Assembly: GCA_947623305.1 (NCBI GenBank)
Contig: CANQGQ010000005.1
Coordinates: forward strand, 62,001-126,000
DNA: 64,000 nucleotides
Direction: 5' to 3'
From: an uncultured Alistipes sp.
GTDB lineage: Bacteria > Bacteroidota > Bacteroidia > Bacteroidales > Rikenellaceae
Shown: positions 54,614 to 63,007 of the stretch, one piece after another
How positions within the stretch are numbered: position 1 is the stretch's first letter
How the letters are laid out: each line of letters begins with the position of its first letter
Position numbers and translations under genes: made by a program
The notes under the pieces: model-generated
What the model was told of the DNA's origin: nothing
The model's input: the letters and a program-made list of their open reading frames with translations, nothing else
Databases searched by the model: none

Positions 54614-56071
54614 ATGATTAAAGCGATTAATAAAACCACGGTCGAGAAGGTCGAACGTCCCGTAAAAATTCTCCAATTCGGCGAAGGCAATTTCCTGCGT
54701 GCATTCGTCGACTGGCAGATTGATATTGCCAACGAAAAAGGCGTTATGAATGCCGGTGTAGCCATTTGCCAGCCTATCATTGATCCCGAGCACAAGGTGT
54801 TGGGCATGATCGACCTGCTGCACAAACAGGACAACCTCTATCATGTCTATTTGGAGGGTATCGAGAACAAACAGCCCAAAAAGGACATCCGTTTGGTTAA
54901 GAGCGTGATGGATTCGTTCAATCCTTATGTGGATTACGAGAAATACGAGCATTATTTCCTCTCGCCCGAACTGAAAATCACCATTTCGAACACGACCGAA
55001 GCGGGTATCCGCTACGAAGAGGGCGACGATCTGAATGCCCGTCCGCCGAAATCGTATCCGGCCAAGATGACGGCCCTGCTCTACAAGCGTTTCAAACACT
55101 TCAACGGCGATCCGACGAAGGGCCTCTGCATCATCTGCTGCGAGTTGATCGAAAACAACGGTTCGACGTTGCACGAATATGTCATCAAACATGCGCAATA
55201 TCACAAGTTGGGGCAGGATTTCATCGACTGGGTCGAGCAGAACTGCCACTTCTGCGATACGTTGGTAGACCGTATCGTTCCGGGCTTCCCGCGCGACACC
55301 ATCAACGAAATCAAGGAGGAGATCGGTTACGATGACAATCTGGTCGTTAAAGCCGAATTGTATCACTTGTGGGCGATCGGCGGCGCCGGTTACAAGGAGG
55401 TGATGAAAGAGCTGCCGTTGGACAAGGCCGGTTTGCATGTGATTTTCATGCCCTCCATCAAACAGTTCCGCGACAAGAAAGTTCGTATCCTGAACGGTTC
55501 GCACACCGGCATGGTTCCTATCGCTTTGCGCATGGGATGCGAGACGGTGATGGATGCCTTCAATACGCCCGACATCGAGAAGTTCATCAACGACATGGTT
55601 GCCGAAGAGGTTATCCCGATGATCGAAGAGGATCAAGCCGAATTGAAACAGTTTGCAGCCGGTATTCTGGAGCGTTTCTACAACCCCTTCATCAAGCACC
55701 TGTTGAAATCCATTTCGCTCAATTCATTGTCGAAGTGGGAGGCCCGCAACTATCCGACGGTCAAGGACAACTGGTTCAAGGCTCACAAACTGGCCCAGCA
55801 CGAATGCTTCACGTTCGCCGCTTTGATGAGCCTTTACAGCCCGAAGAGCGGTTTCGAACCCGATGATACGAAGGAATTCGTGGATTACATCCGTGCGAAC
55901 TGGAACTCGCAGGATTTGGACGCCACGATCTCGAAGATCGTCAAGGAGAGCGGCATCTTCACGGTCGACTTCTCCGAGGTTCCGGGCTTTGTCGCTGCGG
56001 TTGCCGGTTATGTCCGCGACATCGAGGAGTTGGGCATGGCGGCTGCTCTGAAGAAGTTTTTGAATAAGTAA
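54614..56071 (+). CDS. uxaB: Tagaturonate reductase (altronate oxidoreductase)
   Basis: A 485-residue NAD-dependent enzyme of the polyol/mannonate dehydrogenase family converting tagaturonate to altronate. Evidence: VKILQFGEGNFLRAFVDWQID (nucleotide-binding start), SNTTEAGIRY, IICCELIENNGSTLHEYVIKHA, VDRIVPGFPRD (family signature) and the catalytic KVRILNGSHTGMVPIA with lysine/histidine. It starts 23 bases after exuT, so the two are likely co-transcribed. A hairpin follows. Confidence 0.94.
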   Translation: MIKAINKTTVEKVERPVKILQFGEGNFLRAFVDWQIDIANEKGVMNAGVAICQPIIDPEHKVLGMIDLLHKQDNLYHVYLEGIENKQPKKDIRLVKSVMDSFNPYVDYEKYEHYFLSPELKITISNTTEAGIRYEEGDDLNARPPKSYPAKMTALLYKRFKHFNGDPTKGLCIICCELIENNGSTLHEYVIKHAQYHKLGQDFIDWVEQNCHFCDTLVDRIVPGFPRDTINEIKEEIGYDDNLVVKAELYHLWAIGGAGYKEVMKELPLDKAGLHVIFMPSIKQFRDKKVRILNGSHTGMVPIALRMGCETVMDAFNTPDIEKFINDMVAEEVIPMIEEDQAELKQFAAGILERFYNPFIKHLLKSISLNSLSKWEARNYPTVKDNWFKAHKLAQHECFTFAALMSLYSPKSGFEPDDTKEFVDYIRANWNSQDLDATISKIVKESGIFTVDFSEVPGFVAAVAGYVRDIEELGMAAALKKFLNK

Positions 56072-56085
56072 TCGAATCGTTCGAT

Positions 56086-56131
56086 GGGGTGGAGTCGGCT
56101 TTTCTCGGAAAGGCGAACTCCGCCCCTTTTT
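56086..56131 (+). terminator. Hairpin between uxaB and uxaA
   Basis: A 10-bp stem GGGGTGGAGT/ACTCCGCCCC (56086-56095 with 56117-56126, one T-G pair) followed by a run of T at 56127-56131, between two co-directional pathway genes. Confidence 0.65.
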
Positions 56132-56143
56132 ACAGTTAAAAAC

Positions 56144-57634
56144 ATGAAGCGATTTTTGAAAATCAATGCGGCGGACAATGTGGCCGTGGCTTTGGCCGAT
56201 GATCTGCACAAAGGCGAAACCCTCGAGATCGACGGTATGAAAATCACCTTGCAGGAGGATATTTTGCGCGGTCATAAGGTAGCTTTGCGGGACATCGCCG
56301 AGGGTGAAAACGTCATCAAATACGGTTATCCGATCGGACATGCGACGGCCGCCATTCCGCAGGGGGCGTGGATCCATTCCCACAACCTGAAAACCAATCT
56401 GCACGATGATCTGGAATACACCTATTCGCCGAAAGTGTACGATATAGCCGTTCCGAAAACCGACCGGAAGGTGATGGGGTACTTGCGTAAGAACAACACG
56501 ATGGGCATCCGCAACGAATTGTGGATCGTACCGTCGGTGGGGTGCGTCAACGGACAGGCGCAGGCGATCGCCGCTCGCGTCAAGGCCGAATGCGACTGCT
56601 CGCATCTCGACGACGTGCGGGTCTATACGCATAATTACGGTTGTTCGCAGTTGGGCGATGACCATGCGAACACGCAGAAAGCGTTGGCCGCTCTAATCAA
56701 ACATCCCAATGCCGGTGCGGTGCTGGTATTGGGGCTCGGATGCGAAAACAACCAAGTTTCGGCACTCAAAGAGGTGATCGGCCAATGGGACGACGAACGG
56801 GTGAAATTCCTGATCGCCCAAGAGGTGGAAGATGAAATTCAAGCCGGTTTTGAAATTTGCCGCGAATTGGTCGAGAAAACGAAACAGGATAAACGGCAGC
56901 CATTGCCGCTTTCGTATTTGCGAATCGGTTTGAAGTGCGGCGGTTCGGACGGCTTTTCGGGCATTACGGCCAATCCGTTGGCAGGGCTTTTCTCCGACTG
57001 GTTGATTGCCCAGGGCGGTACGACCGTGCTGACCGAGGTGCCCGAAATGTTCGGCGCCGAGACGATTCTGATGGATCGCGCAACCGACCGCAAGGTGTTC
57101 GAACAGACGGTTTGCTTGATCAACGACTTCAAAGGCTATTTCCGGAAGTACGATCAGCCTATCTACGAAAATCCTTCGCCCGGCAACAAGAAGGGTGGTA
57201 TTACAACCTTGGAGGAGAAATCGTTAGGTTGCGTGCAGAAAGGCGGCGCCCAGCAGGTGGTCGACGTGTTGAATTATGCACAACCGATCGTAAAACAGGG
57301 GTTGAATCTGTTGCAGGCTCCGGGCAACGACCTTGTGGCGGCTTCGGCCTTGGCATTATCGGGTTGCCAGATGGTGTTGTTTACTACGGGACGCGGCACG
57401 CCGTTCGGCTCGTTCGTCCCGACGATGAAAATCTCGACCAATACGCAACTGTCGAAATTCAAATCCAACTGGATCGACTTCAACGCCGGTTCGCTCGTCG
57501 AAGACGAGGAGCCGCAAGCCGTGCTCGACCGTTTCATCGAGAAGATCTTCGCGACAGCCGACGGCGAACATCTGAAGCATGAGAAAACCGGTTTCAAGGA
57601 GGTCGCGATCTTCAAAACAGGGGTAACGTTATAA
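56144..57634 (+). CDS. uxaA: Altronate dehydratase
   Basis: A 496-residue iron-dependent dehydratase turning altronate into KDG. The N-terminal SAF domain (about 1-95, with HKVALRDIAEGENVIKYGYPIG) is followed by the UxaA catalytic region: VGCVNGQAQAIAARV, HNYGCSQLGDDH, LKCGGSDGFSGITANPLAG, TEVPEMFGAE and TTGRGTPFGSFVPTMKISTN. The start at MKRFLKIN (56144) lies just after the hairpin; the open frame upstream runs through it. A small zinc-ribbon gene follows after 13 bases. Confidence 0.96.
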   Translation: MKRFLKINAADNVAVALADDLHKGETLEIDGMKITLQEDILRGHKVALRDIAEGENVIKYGYPIGHATAAIPQGAWIHSHNLKTNLHDDLEYTYSPKVYDIAVPKTDRKVMGYLRKNNTMGIRNELWIVPSVGCVNGQAQAIAARVKAECDCSHLDDVRVYTHNYGCSQLGDDHANTQKALAALIKHPNAGAVLVLGLGCENNQVSALKEVIGQWDDERVKFLIAQEVEDEIQAGFEICRELVEKTKQDKRQPLPLSYLRIGLKCGGSDGFSGITANPLAGLFSDWLIAQGGTTVLTEVPEMFGAETILMDRATDRKVFEQTVCLINDFKGYFRKYDQPIYENPSPGNKKGGITTLEEKSLGCVQKGGAQQVVDVLNYAQPIVKQGLNLLQAPGNDLVAASALALSGCQMVLFTTGRGTPFGSFVPTMKISTNTQLSKFKSNWIDFNAGSLVEDEEPQAVLDRFIEKIFATADGEHLKHEKTGFKEVAIFKTGVTL

Positions 57635-57647
57635 TTGGATTTCGGCT

Positions 57648-57956
57648 ATGATGGATGATACGGTTCAAGATTCCGATGCCGGTATGGTGATCTGTCAGAG
57701 TTGCGGCATGCCGATGGGCTCGAAAGACTTCGGTACGAATGCCGATAACACGACCAACGAAGACTATTGCCGTTATTGTTACCAAGAGGGCAAGTTCGTC
57801 GGCCCGGAAGATTGCACGATGGAACAGATGATCGACTTCTGCGCGCGATTCACGGATGAAATGAACAAGCATGCGGGTACGAACTACTCGCCGGAAGAGT
57901 ACAAACGCAAAATGCGGGAGAACTTTCCTCGACTAAAACGTTGGAAAAAAGCATGA
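57648..57956 (+). CDS. Small zinc-ribbon protein
   Basis: A 102-residue protein with a putative zinc ribbon: VICQSCGMPMGSKDFGTN at about 14-31 and YCRYCYQEGKF at about 40-50 give two CxxC pairs. A helical segment with DFCARFTDEMNKHAGTNYSPEEYKRKMRENFPRLKRWKK follows. Similar stand-alone zf-ribbon_2 proteins are common in anaerobes and have no assigned role. Its last four bases overlap the pectinesterase start (ATGA), so the two are translated together. It could be a nucleic-acid- or protein-binding accessory, but this is a guess. Confidence 0.78.
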   Translation: MMDDTVQDSDAGMVICQSCGMPMGSKDFGTNADNTTNEDYCRYCYQEGKFVGPEDCTMEQMIDFCARFTDEMNKHAGTNYSPEEYKRKMRENFPRLKRWKKA

Positions 57957-59005
57957 AACATTCTATTATCGCGACATTGTGTGCGCTAATCGGGTGCAAC
58001 TCGGCTTTTGCTGAGCCGGTGAAAGCGGACTATATCGTCGACTGCAATGGCAGCGGCGATTTCGAAACGATTCAGGCCTGTTTCGATGCGCTTCCCTCCA
58101 AATCGGAGGAGTGGCGCATCGTGCGCATCCGGCCCGGGGTCTATCGCGAGAAACTCACGCTCGACGTCTACAAAGACAAGGTCGCCATCGTTGGTACGGG
58201 GCAATCGTCCGAAGCCGTGCGGATCGTTTGGAACGATTTCTCGGGAAAGGTCGTCGACGGTTACGAAATGACCACTTATGACAGTTACACCTTTTCGGTA
58301 CAGTCGGACGATGTTTTTTTGCAGAATCTGACGATCGAAAACGATGCCGGTCGGGTGGGGCAGGCCGTCGCACTCGAAACGCGGGGCGATCGAATCTGGA
58401 TCGACCATTGTCGGTTGGTCGGGAATCAAGATACGTTCTTCCCGAAAAGCTACGTCGCGCGTGTTTGGGTAACCTACAGTTATATCGAAGGAACGACCGA
58501 TTTCATCTTCGGCCCTTCGATCGTGGTGTTCGACGATTGCCGAATCCATTGTAAGTCGAACAGTTACATCACGGCGGCCTCGACCACCGAACGCAACAAG
58601 TACGGCTATGTGTTCCGCGATTGTCGGGTTACGACGGATCCGCAGGTTACGAAGCTCTATTTGGGCCGCCCTTGGAAATCGACGGCCCGCACCGTATGGA
58701 TGCGCTGCGAACTTCCAGCGGCGATTCGACCCGAGGGCTGGCATAACTGGCGGGACCCCGCTCGTGAAAAGACTTCGTTTTATGCTGAGTGGCGTTGCAC
58801 GGGTTCGGGAGCCGATCGGAGCGGTCGGGTGCCGTGGTCGTACGAGCTGACGGATGAAGCGGCCGCCGAATACACCGATGAGCGGATTTTTGCCAAAAAG
58901 ACCGGCTCGGAACAGTTCCACGACGATTGGGTTCCGCTCTCGAACGGATACTTGTCGGCATTGCTCGATCGGAGCCTGCCATACGGCCGGGCCGAAATCC
59001 AATGA
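57953..59005 (+). CDS. Pectin methylesterase (CE8)
   Basis: A 350-residue exported carbohydrate esterase that removes methyl esters from homogalacturonan. The right-handed beta-helix has all CE8 motifs: GSGDFETIQACFDALP at the start, VGNQDTFFPKSYVARVWVTYSYIEGTTDFIFG (both catalytic aspartates), and YLGRPWKSTARTVWM. The N-terminus MKHSIIATLCALIGCNSAFA can be read as a signal peptidase I site or as a lipobox (LIGC). The start is fixed by the ATGA overlap with the zinc-ribbon gene; an ATG four codons upstream (57941) lacks support. Confidence 0.93.
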   Translation: MKHSIIATLCALIGCNSAFAEPVKADYIVDCNGSGDFETIQACFDALPSKSEEWRIVRIRPGVYREKLTLDVYKDKVAIVGTGQSSEAVRIVWNDFSGKVVDGYEMTTYDSYTFSVQSDDVFLQNLTIENDAGRVGQAVALETRGDRIWIDHCRLVGNQDTFFPKSYVARVWVTYSYIEGTTDFIFGPSIVVFDDCRIHCKSNSYITAASTTERNKYGYVFRDCRVTTDPQVTKLYLGRPWKSTARTVWMRCELPAAIRPEGWHNWRDPAREKTSFYAEWRCTGSGADRSGRVPWSYELTDEAAAEYTDERIFAKKTGSEQFHDDWVPLSNGYLSALLDRSLPYGRAEIQ

Positions 59006-59021
59006 ACATCCTTAACCTCAA

Positions 59022-60653
59022 ATGAATAACATGAAAAAATTATTAACCGTATATCTGCTGTTCGCGGTCGGTTTCGCATCGGCTCAATCGGTCTGGACGT
59101 CCGATCTGGGAAATGGCAAATACAAGAATCCGGTGCTTTTTGCCGACTATTCCGACCCCGATCTGATTCGCACGGGCGACGATTATTGGATGACGGCCTC
59201 GTCGTTCAACTGCGTCCCCGGATTGCCGATTCTGCATTCGACCGACCTCGTCAACTGGGAGTTGGTCAACTATGCGCTTCCGCGCATGTACGATGTTGCA
59301 TTCGATGTCCCCTCACACGGTAACGGCGTCTGGGCACCCGCCATTCGCTTCCACGACGGATGGTATTACATTTATTGGGGCGATCCCGACCGGGGCGTTT
59401 ATATGGTGCGGTCGCAAGACCCGCGCGGCACCTGGTCGGAACCGATATTGGTAAAAGCCGCCCAAGGAATCATCGACACCTGTCCGTTGTGGGACGACGA
59501 CGGCCGCGCTTATTTGGTGCATGGCTGGGCCGGTTCGCGCGCCGGATTCAAAAGCGTCTTGAGCGTCTCCGAGATGACGCCCGACGGGACGGCTCTGATC
59601 GGCGAAGACGTCTTGATTTTCGACGGTCATGATGCCCATCCGACGGTCGAAGGGCCCAAATTCTACAAACGCAACGGTTATTACTACGTTTTCGCTCCCG
59701 CAGGCGGGGTGAAACCCGGCTGGCAGATTGTGCTGCGATCGAAATCGCCTTGGGGCCCCTATGAATGCCGTAAGGTCTTGCATCAGGGTGGGACATCGGT
59801 GCCCGGGCCGCATCAGGGCGGCTGGGTCGATGACGTAGAAGGCAATTCGTGGTTCATGCACTTCGACGACCGGTATGCTTACGGCCGCATTCTCCATTTG
59901 CAGCCGATGACCTGGTCGGAGGATGATTGGTGCATCATCGGGGTCGACCGCAACAACGACGGCATCGGCGAACCGGTAGTACAGTGGCAGAAACCGGCGT
60001 CGCACGTGAAAAGTCCAGTGAAAACGCCCGTCGAAAACGACGAATTTGCCGGTCGGACGCTCGGATTGCAATGGCAGTGGCACGCCAATCCGCAAACCGG
60101 CTGGTATTTTACCAATCCGACCGACGGCGAATTGCGCATGAACTGCGTGCGGAATCCGGAAGGCTGGAAAAATCTGTGGGATACGCCCAATCTGTTGCTG
60201 CAGAAGGTAACGGCTCCCGATTGCATCTACACGACGAAAATCGACTTCCGCGAAGCATATGAAGGCGATCGCGTGGGATTGGTGATGATGGGACAGGATT
60301 ATGCGCTGGTCGGCGTGGAATACCGCGACGGGCATTTGTCGCTCATGCAGATCGAATGCCTTCAGGCGAACAAAGGCAAGTCCGAACAGGTCAACGAAAT
60401 GGTTCCGTTTGCGGGCGGGCCGGTGTGGCTGCGCTGCCGGATTGCCTGGAAAATGGATGAAAAACAGGTTCCGCAAATGCACTGCCAGTTCGCATACAGT
60501 CTGAACGGCAAGCGATTCACGGAGATCGGCAAACCGTTCGTTGCTCGCGAAGGACAATGGATCGGGGCCAAAATCGGGTATTTCGCTACGGCCGAAATCA
60601 AGAAAAACGATGGCGGCTGGATGGACATCGACTGGTTCCATGTAACGAAATAG
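59022..60653 (+). CDS. Glycoside hydrolase family 43 enzyme
   Basis: A 543-residue exported enzyme (signal peptide to about residue 22, FASAQ). The five-bladed propeller (about 30-315) has FADYSDPDLIRTGDDYW with the catalytic base, DTCPLWDDDGRAYLVHGW with the pKa-modulating aspartate and TVEGPKFYKRNGYYYVFAP with the general acid. Residues 340-543 form a GH43 C-terminal concanavalin-like sandwich. GH43 enzymes release arabinose, xylose or galactose from side chains; next to a pectin esterase an arabinan or xylogalacturonan target is likely. ATG 59031 is an alternative start. It is the last gene of the plus-strand series. Confidence 0.9.
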   Translation: MNNMKKLLTVYLLFAVGFASAQSVWTSDLGNGKYKNPVLFADYSDPDLIRTGDDYWMTASSFNCVPGLPILHSTDLVNWELVNYALPRMYDVAFDVPSHGNGVWAPAIRFHDGWYYIYWGDPDRGVYMVRSQDPRGTWSEPILVKAAQGIIDTCPLWDDDGRAYLVHGWAGSRAGFKSVLSVSEMTPDGTALIGEDVLIFDGHDAHPTVEGPKFYKRNGYYYVFAPAGGVKPGWQIVLRSKSPWGPYECRKVLHQGGTSVPGPHQGGWVDDVEGNSWFMHFDDRYAYGRILHLQPMTWSEDDWCIIGVDRNNDGIGEPVVQWQKPASHVKSPVKTPVENDEFAGRTLGLQWQWHANPQTGWYFTNPTDGELRMNCVRNPEGWKNLWDTPNLLLQKVTAPDCIYTTKIDFREAYEGDRVGLVMMGQDYALVGVEYRDGHLSLMQIECLQANKGKSEQVNEMVPFAGGPVWLRCRIAWKMDEKQVPQMHCQFAYSLNGKRFTEIGKPFVAREGQWIGAKIGYFATAEIKKNDGGWMDIDWFHVTK

Positions 60654-60679
60654 CGCGTTTCATTCATAACGCGTCGAAA

Positions 60680-60724
60680 AAAGATTCGCCCTTGCCGCAT
60701 CGGTCGCAGCAGGGGCGAATCTTT
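60680..60724. terminator. Bidirectional terminator between GH43 and MATE genes
   Basis: A 16-bp stem (60680-60695 with 60709-60724, one G-T pair) flanked by A and T runs, between convergent genes. It shares TTCGCCCTTG...CAGGGGCGAA with the hairpin at 46299. Confidence 0.85.
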
Positions 60725-60761
60725 ATTAAAATACGGAGCCGAATGCGGTACGCGAATAAAA

Positions 60762-62081
60762 TTATAACGCCTTGCGGTAAATCGTTCGCAGCTTGTCCGA
60801 AAAATAATATTGCAGAACGCCGCGCAGGAACATGTAAAGTGTGAACGCCAGCCACAGCGCATCGTTGCCGATGAACCGATAACCTCCGTAATAGACGGCG
60901 AAATAGACGACGGTGGCCAGAAACATCGAATCGCGCATAATGCGGGTCTCGGTTGCGCCGACCATGATTCCGTCCATGATGAACGGCATGGCACAAGCGA
61001 GCGGGATCAACATGATCCAGATAATGTATCGGCCGGCGATGTCGATGATTTGGGCGGCATTTTCGGTGTCGCTGACGAACAGGGCGAGCAGATCGTGCCA
61101 CCCTACGAGATAGATGCCTACGAAAACGACCGAAACGCCCATCCCCCAAAACAGACACCCGCGGATGCTTTTTTGCAGAGAGAACGCATTACGCGCACCG
61201 ATGAATCGGCCCGTAAGCGCTTCGGCGGCATAGGCGAGTCCATCGTTCATGTAGGAAAAGAGCGTGAAAAGTTGCAATAGCAATGTGTTGACGGCCAACA
61301 GATTCGGATCATCCATCCGAGCAGAGGCTCCGGTGAAGAACGTATAGACGATCACGATGCAGAACGTGCGGAGAATGATGTCCCGATTGATCGAGAAAAA
61401 GGTCTTCAAGCGCTTCAGATCGAACACCTCCGACCAGTCGATCGGGGTCAGTACACGGTGGAATTTTCCGATCAGCAGCGCGATGGCGAATAAGACACCC
61501 GTCCATTGGGCCAGCACCGAAGCATAGGCAATCCCGACGATGCCGAGATCGAAGCCGAATGCGAACCACAGGCTGCACGCGATGTGTATGACATTGACCG
61601 TAATTGCTGTAAACATCGGAATCACGGCATTTTGCATGCCAGTGAACCAGCCGTTGAACCCGAAGAGCAGAATGCCGGCTGGCACGGCCCAGATTCGTGC
61701 GTAGTAGTAGGCTCGGGTCATCTCGTCTCCGTTCATGGCCCACAAGGCGAGCTTGCCGATGGGCGATTGCAGGGCAAGTGTCAGCAGGCCCATCGCTATG
61801 GCTACGACCACTGCCCGGGCCAGCATGTTGGTGCATTCCCGAAAATTGCCGGCGCCGAATGCCTGTGCCGTCAATCCGCTGGTTCCCATGCGCACGAACG
61901 AACAGTTCCAATAGATGAAATTGAAAATCGACACGCCGATGGCCAGCGCACCGATCGTCGCGGTCGAATCCGTCCCCCAATGTCCGGCAATAGCGGTCGA
62001 TGCAATGCCCATCAATGGCACAGTGATGTTCGACACGATGTTCGGCAGCGCCAAACGCAATATCTCACGATGGATTTTCAT
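60762..62081 (-). CDS. MATE family efflux transporter (DinF-like)
   Basis: A 439-residue membrane protein with about 12 helices in two MATE repeats: LALPNIVSNITVPLMGIASTAIAGHWG is the first-helix signature, GTSGLTAQAFGAGNF the loop after helix 2, and LAYAAEALTGRFIGARN the second-half equivalent. It exchanges Na+ or H+ for a drug or metabolite; the cargo is unknown. The start at MKIHREILR (62081) follows a -7 box by 23 bases. It separates the pectin enzymes from kduD-kduI but shows no sequence link to uronate use. Confidence 0.9.
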   Translation of the reverse strand: MKIHREILRLALPNIVSNITVPLMGIASTAIAGHWGTDSTATIGALAIGVSIFNFIYWNCSFVRMGTSGLTAQAFGAGNFRECTNMLARAVVVAIAMGLLTLALQSPIGKLALWAMNGDEMTRAYYYARIWAVPAGILLFGFNGWFTGMQNAVIPMFTAITVNVIHIACSLWFAFGFDLGIVGIAYASVLAQWTGVLFAIALLIGKFHRVLTPIDWSEVFDLKRLKTFFSINRDIILRTFCIVIVYTFFTGASARMDDPNLLAVNTLLLQLFTLFSYMNDGLAYAAEALTGRFIGARNAFSLQKSIRGCLFWGMGVSVVFVGIYLVGWHDLLALFVSDTENAAQIIDIAGRYIIWIMLIPLACAMPFIMDGIMVGATETRIMRDSMFLATVVYFAVYYGGYRFIGNDALWLAFTLYMFLRGVLQYYFSDKLRTIYRKAL

Positions 62082-62103
62082 AAGAGGCCTCCTTTTCGGA
62101 GTG

Positions 62104-62111
62104 CAAAGATA
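62104..62111 (-). promoter_or_regulatory. Promoter -7 box for the MATE gene
   Basis: TATCTTTG on the minus strand, 23 bases upstream of the ATG; its upstream side abuts the kduD terminator hairpin, and no -33 TTG is seen at the usual spacing. Confidence 0.55.
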
Positions 62112-62112
62112 A

Positions 62113-62150
62113 TATAAAAAGGATGATTGCTTTCGAAGCAATCATCCTTT
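62113..62150 (-). terminator. Terminator after kduD
   Basis: A perfect palindrome centred on TTCGAA (62118-62150) forms a stem of about 14 bp. On the minus strand it is followed by TTTTTATA and lies 41 bases past the kduD stop. Confidence 0.75.
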
Positions 62151-62190
62151 GAACGAATAGAGCATCGTTCGGCCCTTCGAGAATGGATCC

Positions 62191-62985
62191 TTATTTCGGT
62201 TGCTTGCCGATGTAAGCGAGGATACCGCCATCGACATAAAGCACGTGGCCGTTGACGAAGTTCGAAGCATCCGAAGCCAGGAAGACGGCAGGGCCCATCA
62301 AGTCCTCGGGCGTACCCCAACGGGCGGCCGGCGTCTTGGCGACGATGAACGCATCGAACGGATGACGCGAACCGTCGGGCTGTTTTTCACGCAGCGGGGC
62401 GGTTTGCGGCGTTGCGATGTAACCCGGGCCGATACCGTTGCATTGGATGTTGTATTCGCCGTATTCCGAAGCGATGTTGCGGGTCAGCATCTTCAGACCG
62501 CCTTTCGCTGCGGCATAGGCCGATACGGTTTCGCGGCCCAGCTCCGACATCATCGAGCAAATGTTGATGATTTTGCCGTGTCCCTTCTTGATCATCGACG
62601 GGATAACCGCTTTCGCAACGATGAACGGTGCGTTCAGATCGACGTCGATGACCTGACGGAACTGTTCGGCCGTCATTTCGGTCATCGGGATTCGTTTGAT
62701 GATACCGGCGTTGTTTACCAAAATGTCGATGACGCCGACCTCTTTTTCGATCTTCGCCACGAGTTCGTTCACTTGCGCTTCGTCCGTTACGTCGCACACA
62801 TACCCCTTGGCGTCGATGCCCTCGGCCTTATAAGCAGCCAGCCCTTTGTCTACGAGCTCCTGTTTGATGTCGTTGAAGACGATTTTTGCGCCTTGCTGAG
62901 CGAAAGCCGTCGCCAACGCGAAACCGATTCCGTAAGAAGCACCCGTTACGAGCGCTACCTTGCCTTCCAATGAAAAGTTTACCAT
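62191..62985 (-). CDS. kduD: 2-dehydro-3-deoxy-D-gluconate 5-dehydrogenase
   Basis: A 264-residue short-chain dehydrogenase: VTGASYGIGFALATAFAQQG (NAD site), NNAGIIKRIPMTEM, the catalytic SMMSELG serine, YAAAKGGLKML (Tyr/Lys) and a GPGYIATPQTAPL loop typical of KduD. It reduces 2,5-diketo-3-deoxygluconate, made by KduI, to KDG. A gluconate 5-dehydrogenase role is the alternative, but the kduI gene 22 bases upstream strongly favours KduD. Confidence 0.92.
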   Translation of the reverse strand: MVNFSLEGKVALVTGASYGIGFALATAFAQQGAKIVFNDIKQELVDKGLAAYKAEGIDAKGYVCDVTDEAQVNELVAKIEKEVGVIDILVNNAGIIKRIPMTEMTAEQFRQVIDVDLNAPFIVAKAVIPSMIKKGHGKIINICSMMSELGRETVSAYAAAKGGLKMLTRNIASEYGEYNIQCNGIGPGYIATPQTAPLREKQPDGSRHPFDAFIVAKTPAARWGTPEDLMGPAVFLASDASNFVNGHVLYVDGGILAYIGKQPK

Positions 62986-63007
62986 TTTTCTGTCGTTATT
63001 TGGTTCG

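Noticed and set aside
56084..56143. Longer uxaA start (20 extra residues)
   Set aside because: The extra codons run through the terminator-like hairpin, and the family begins at MKRFLKIN.
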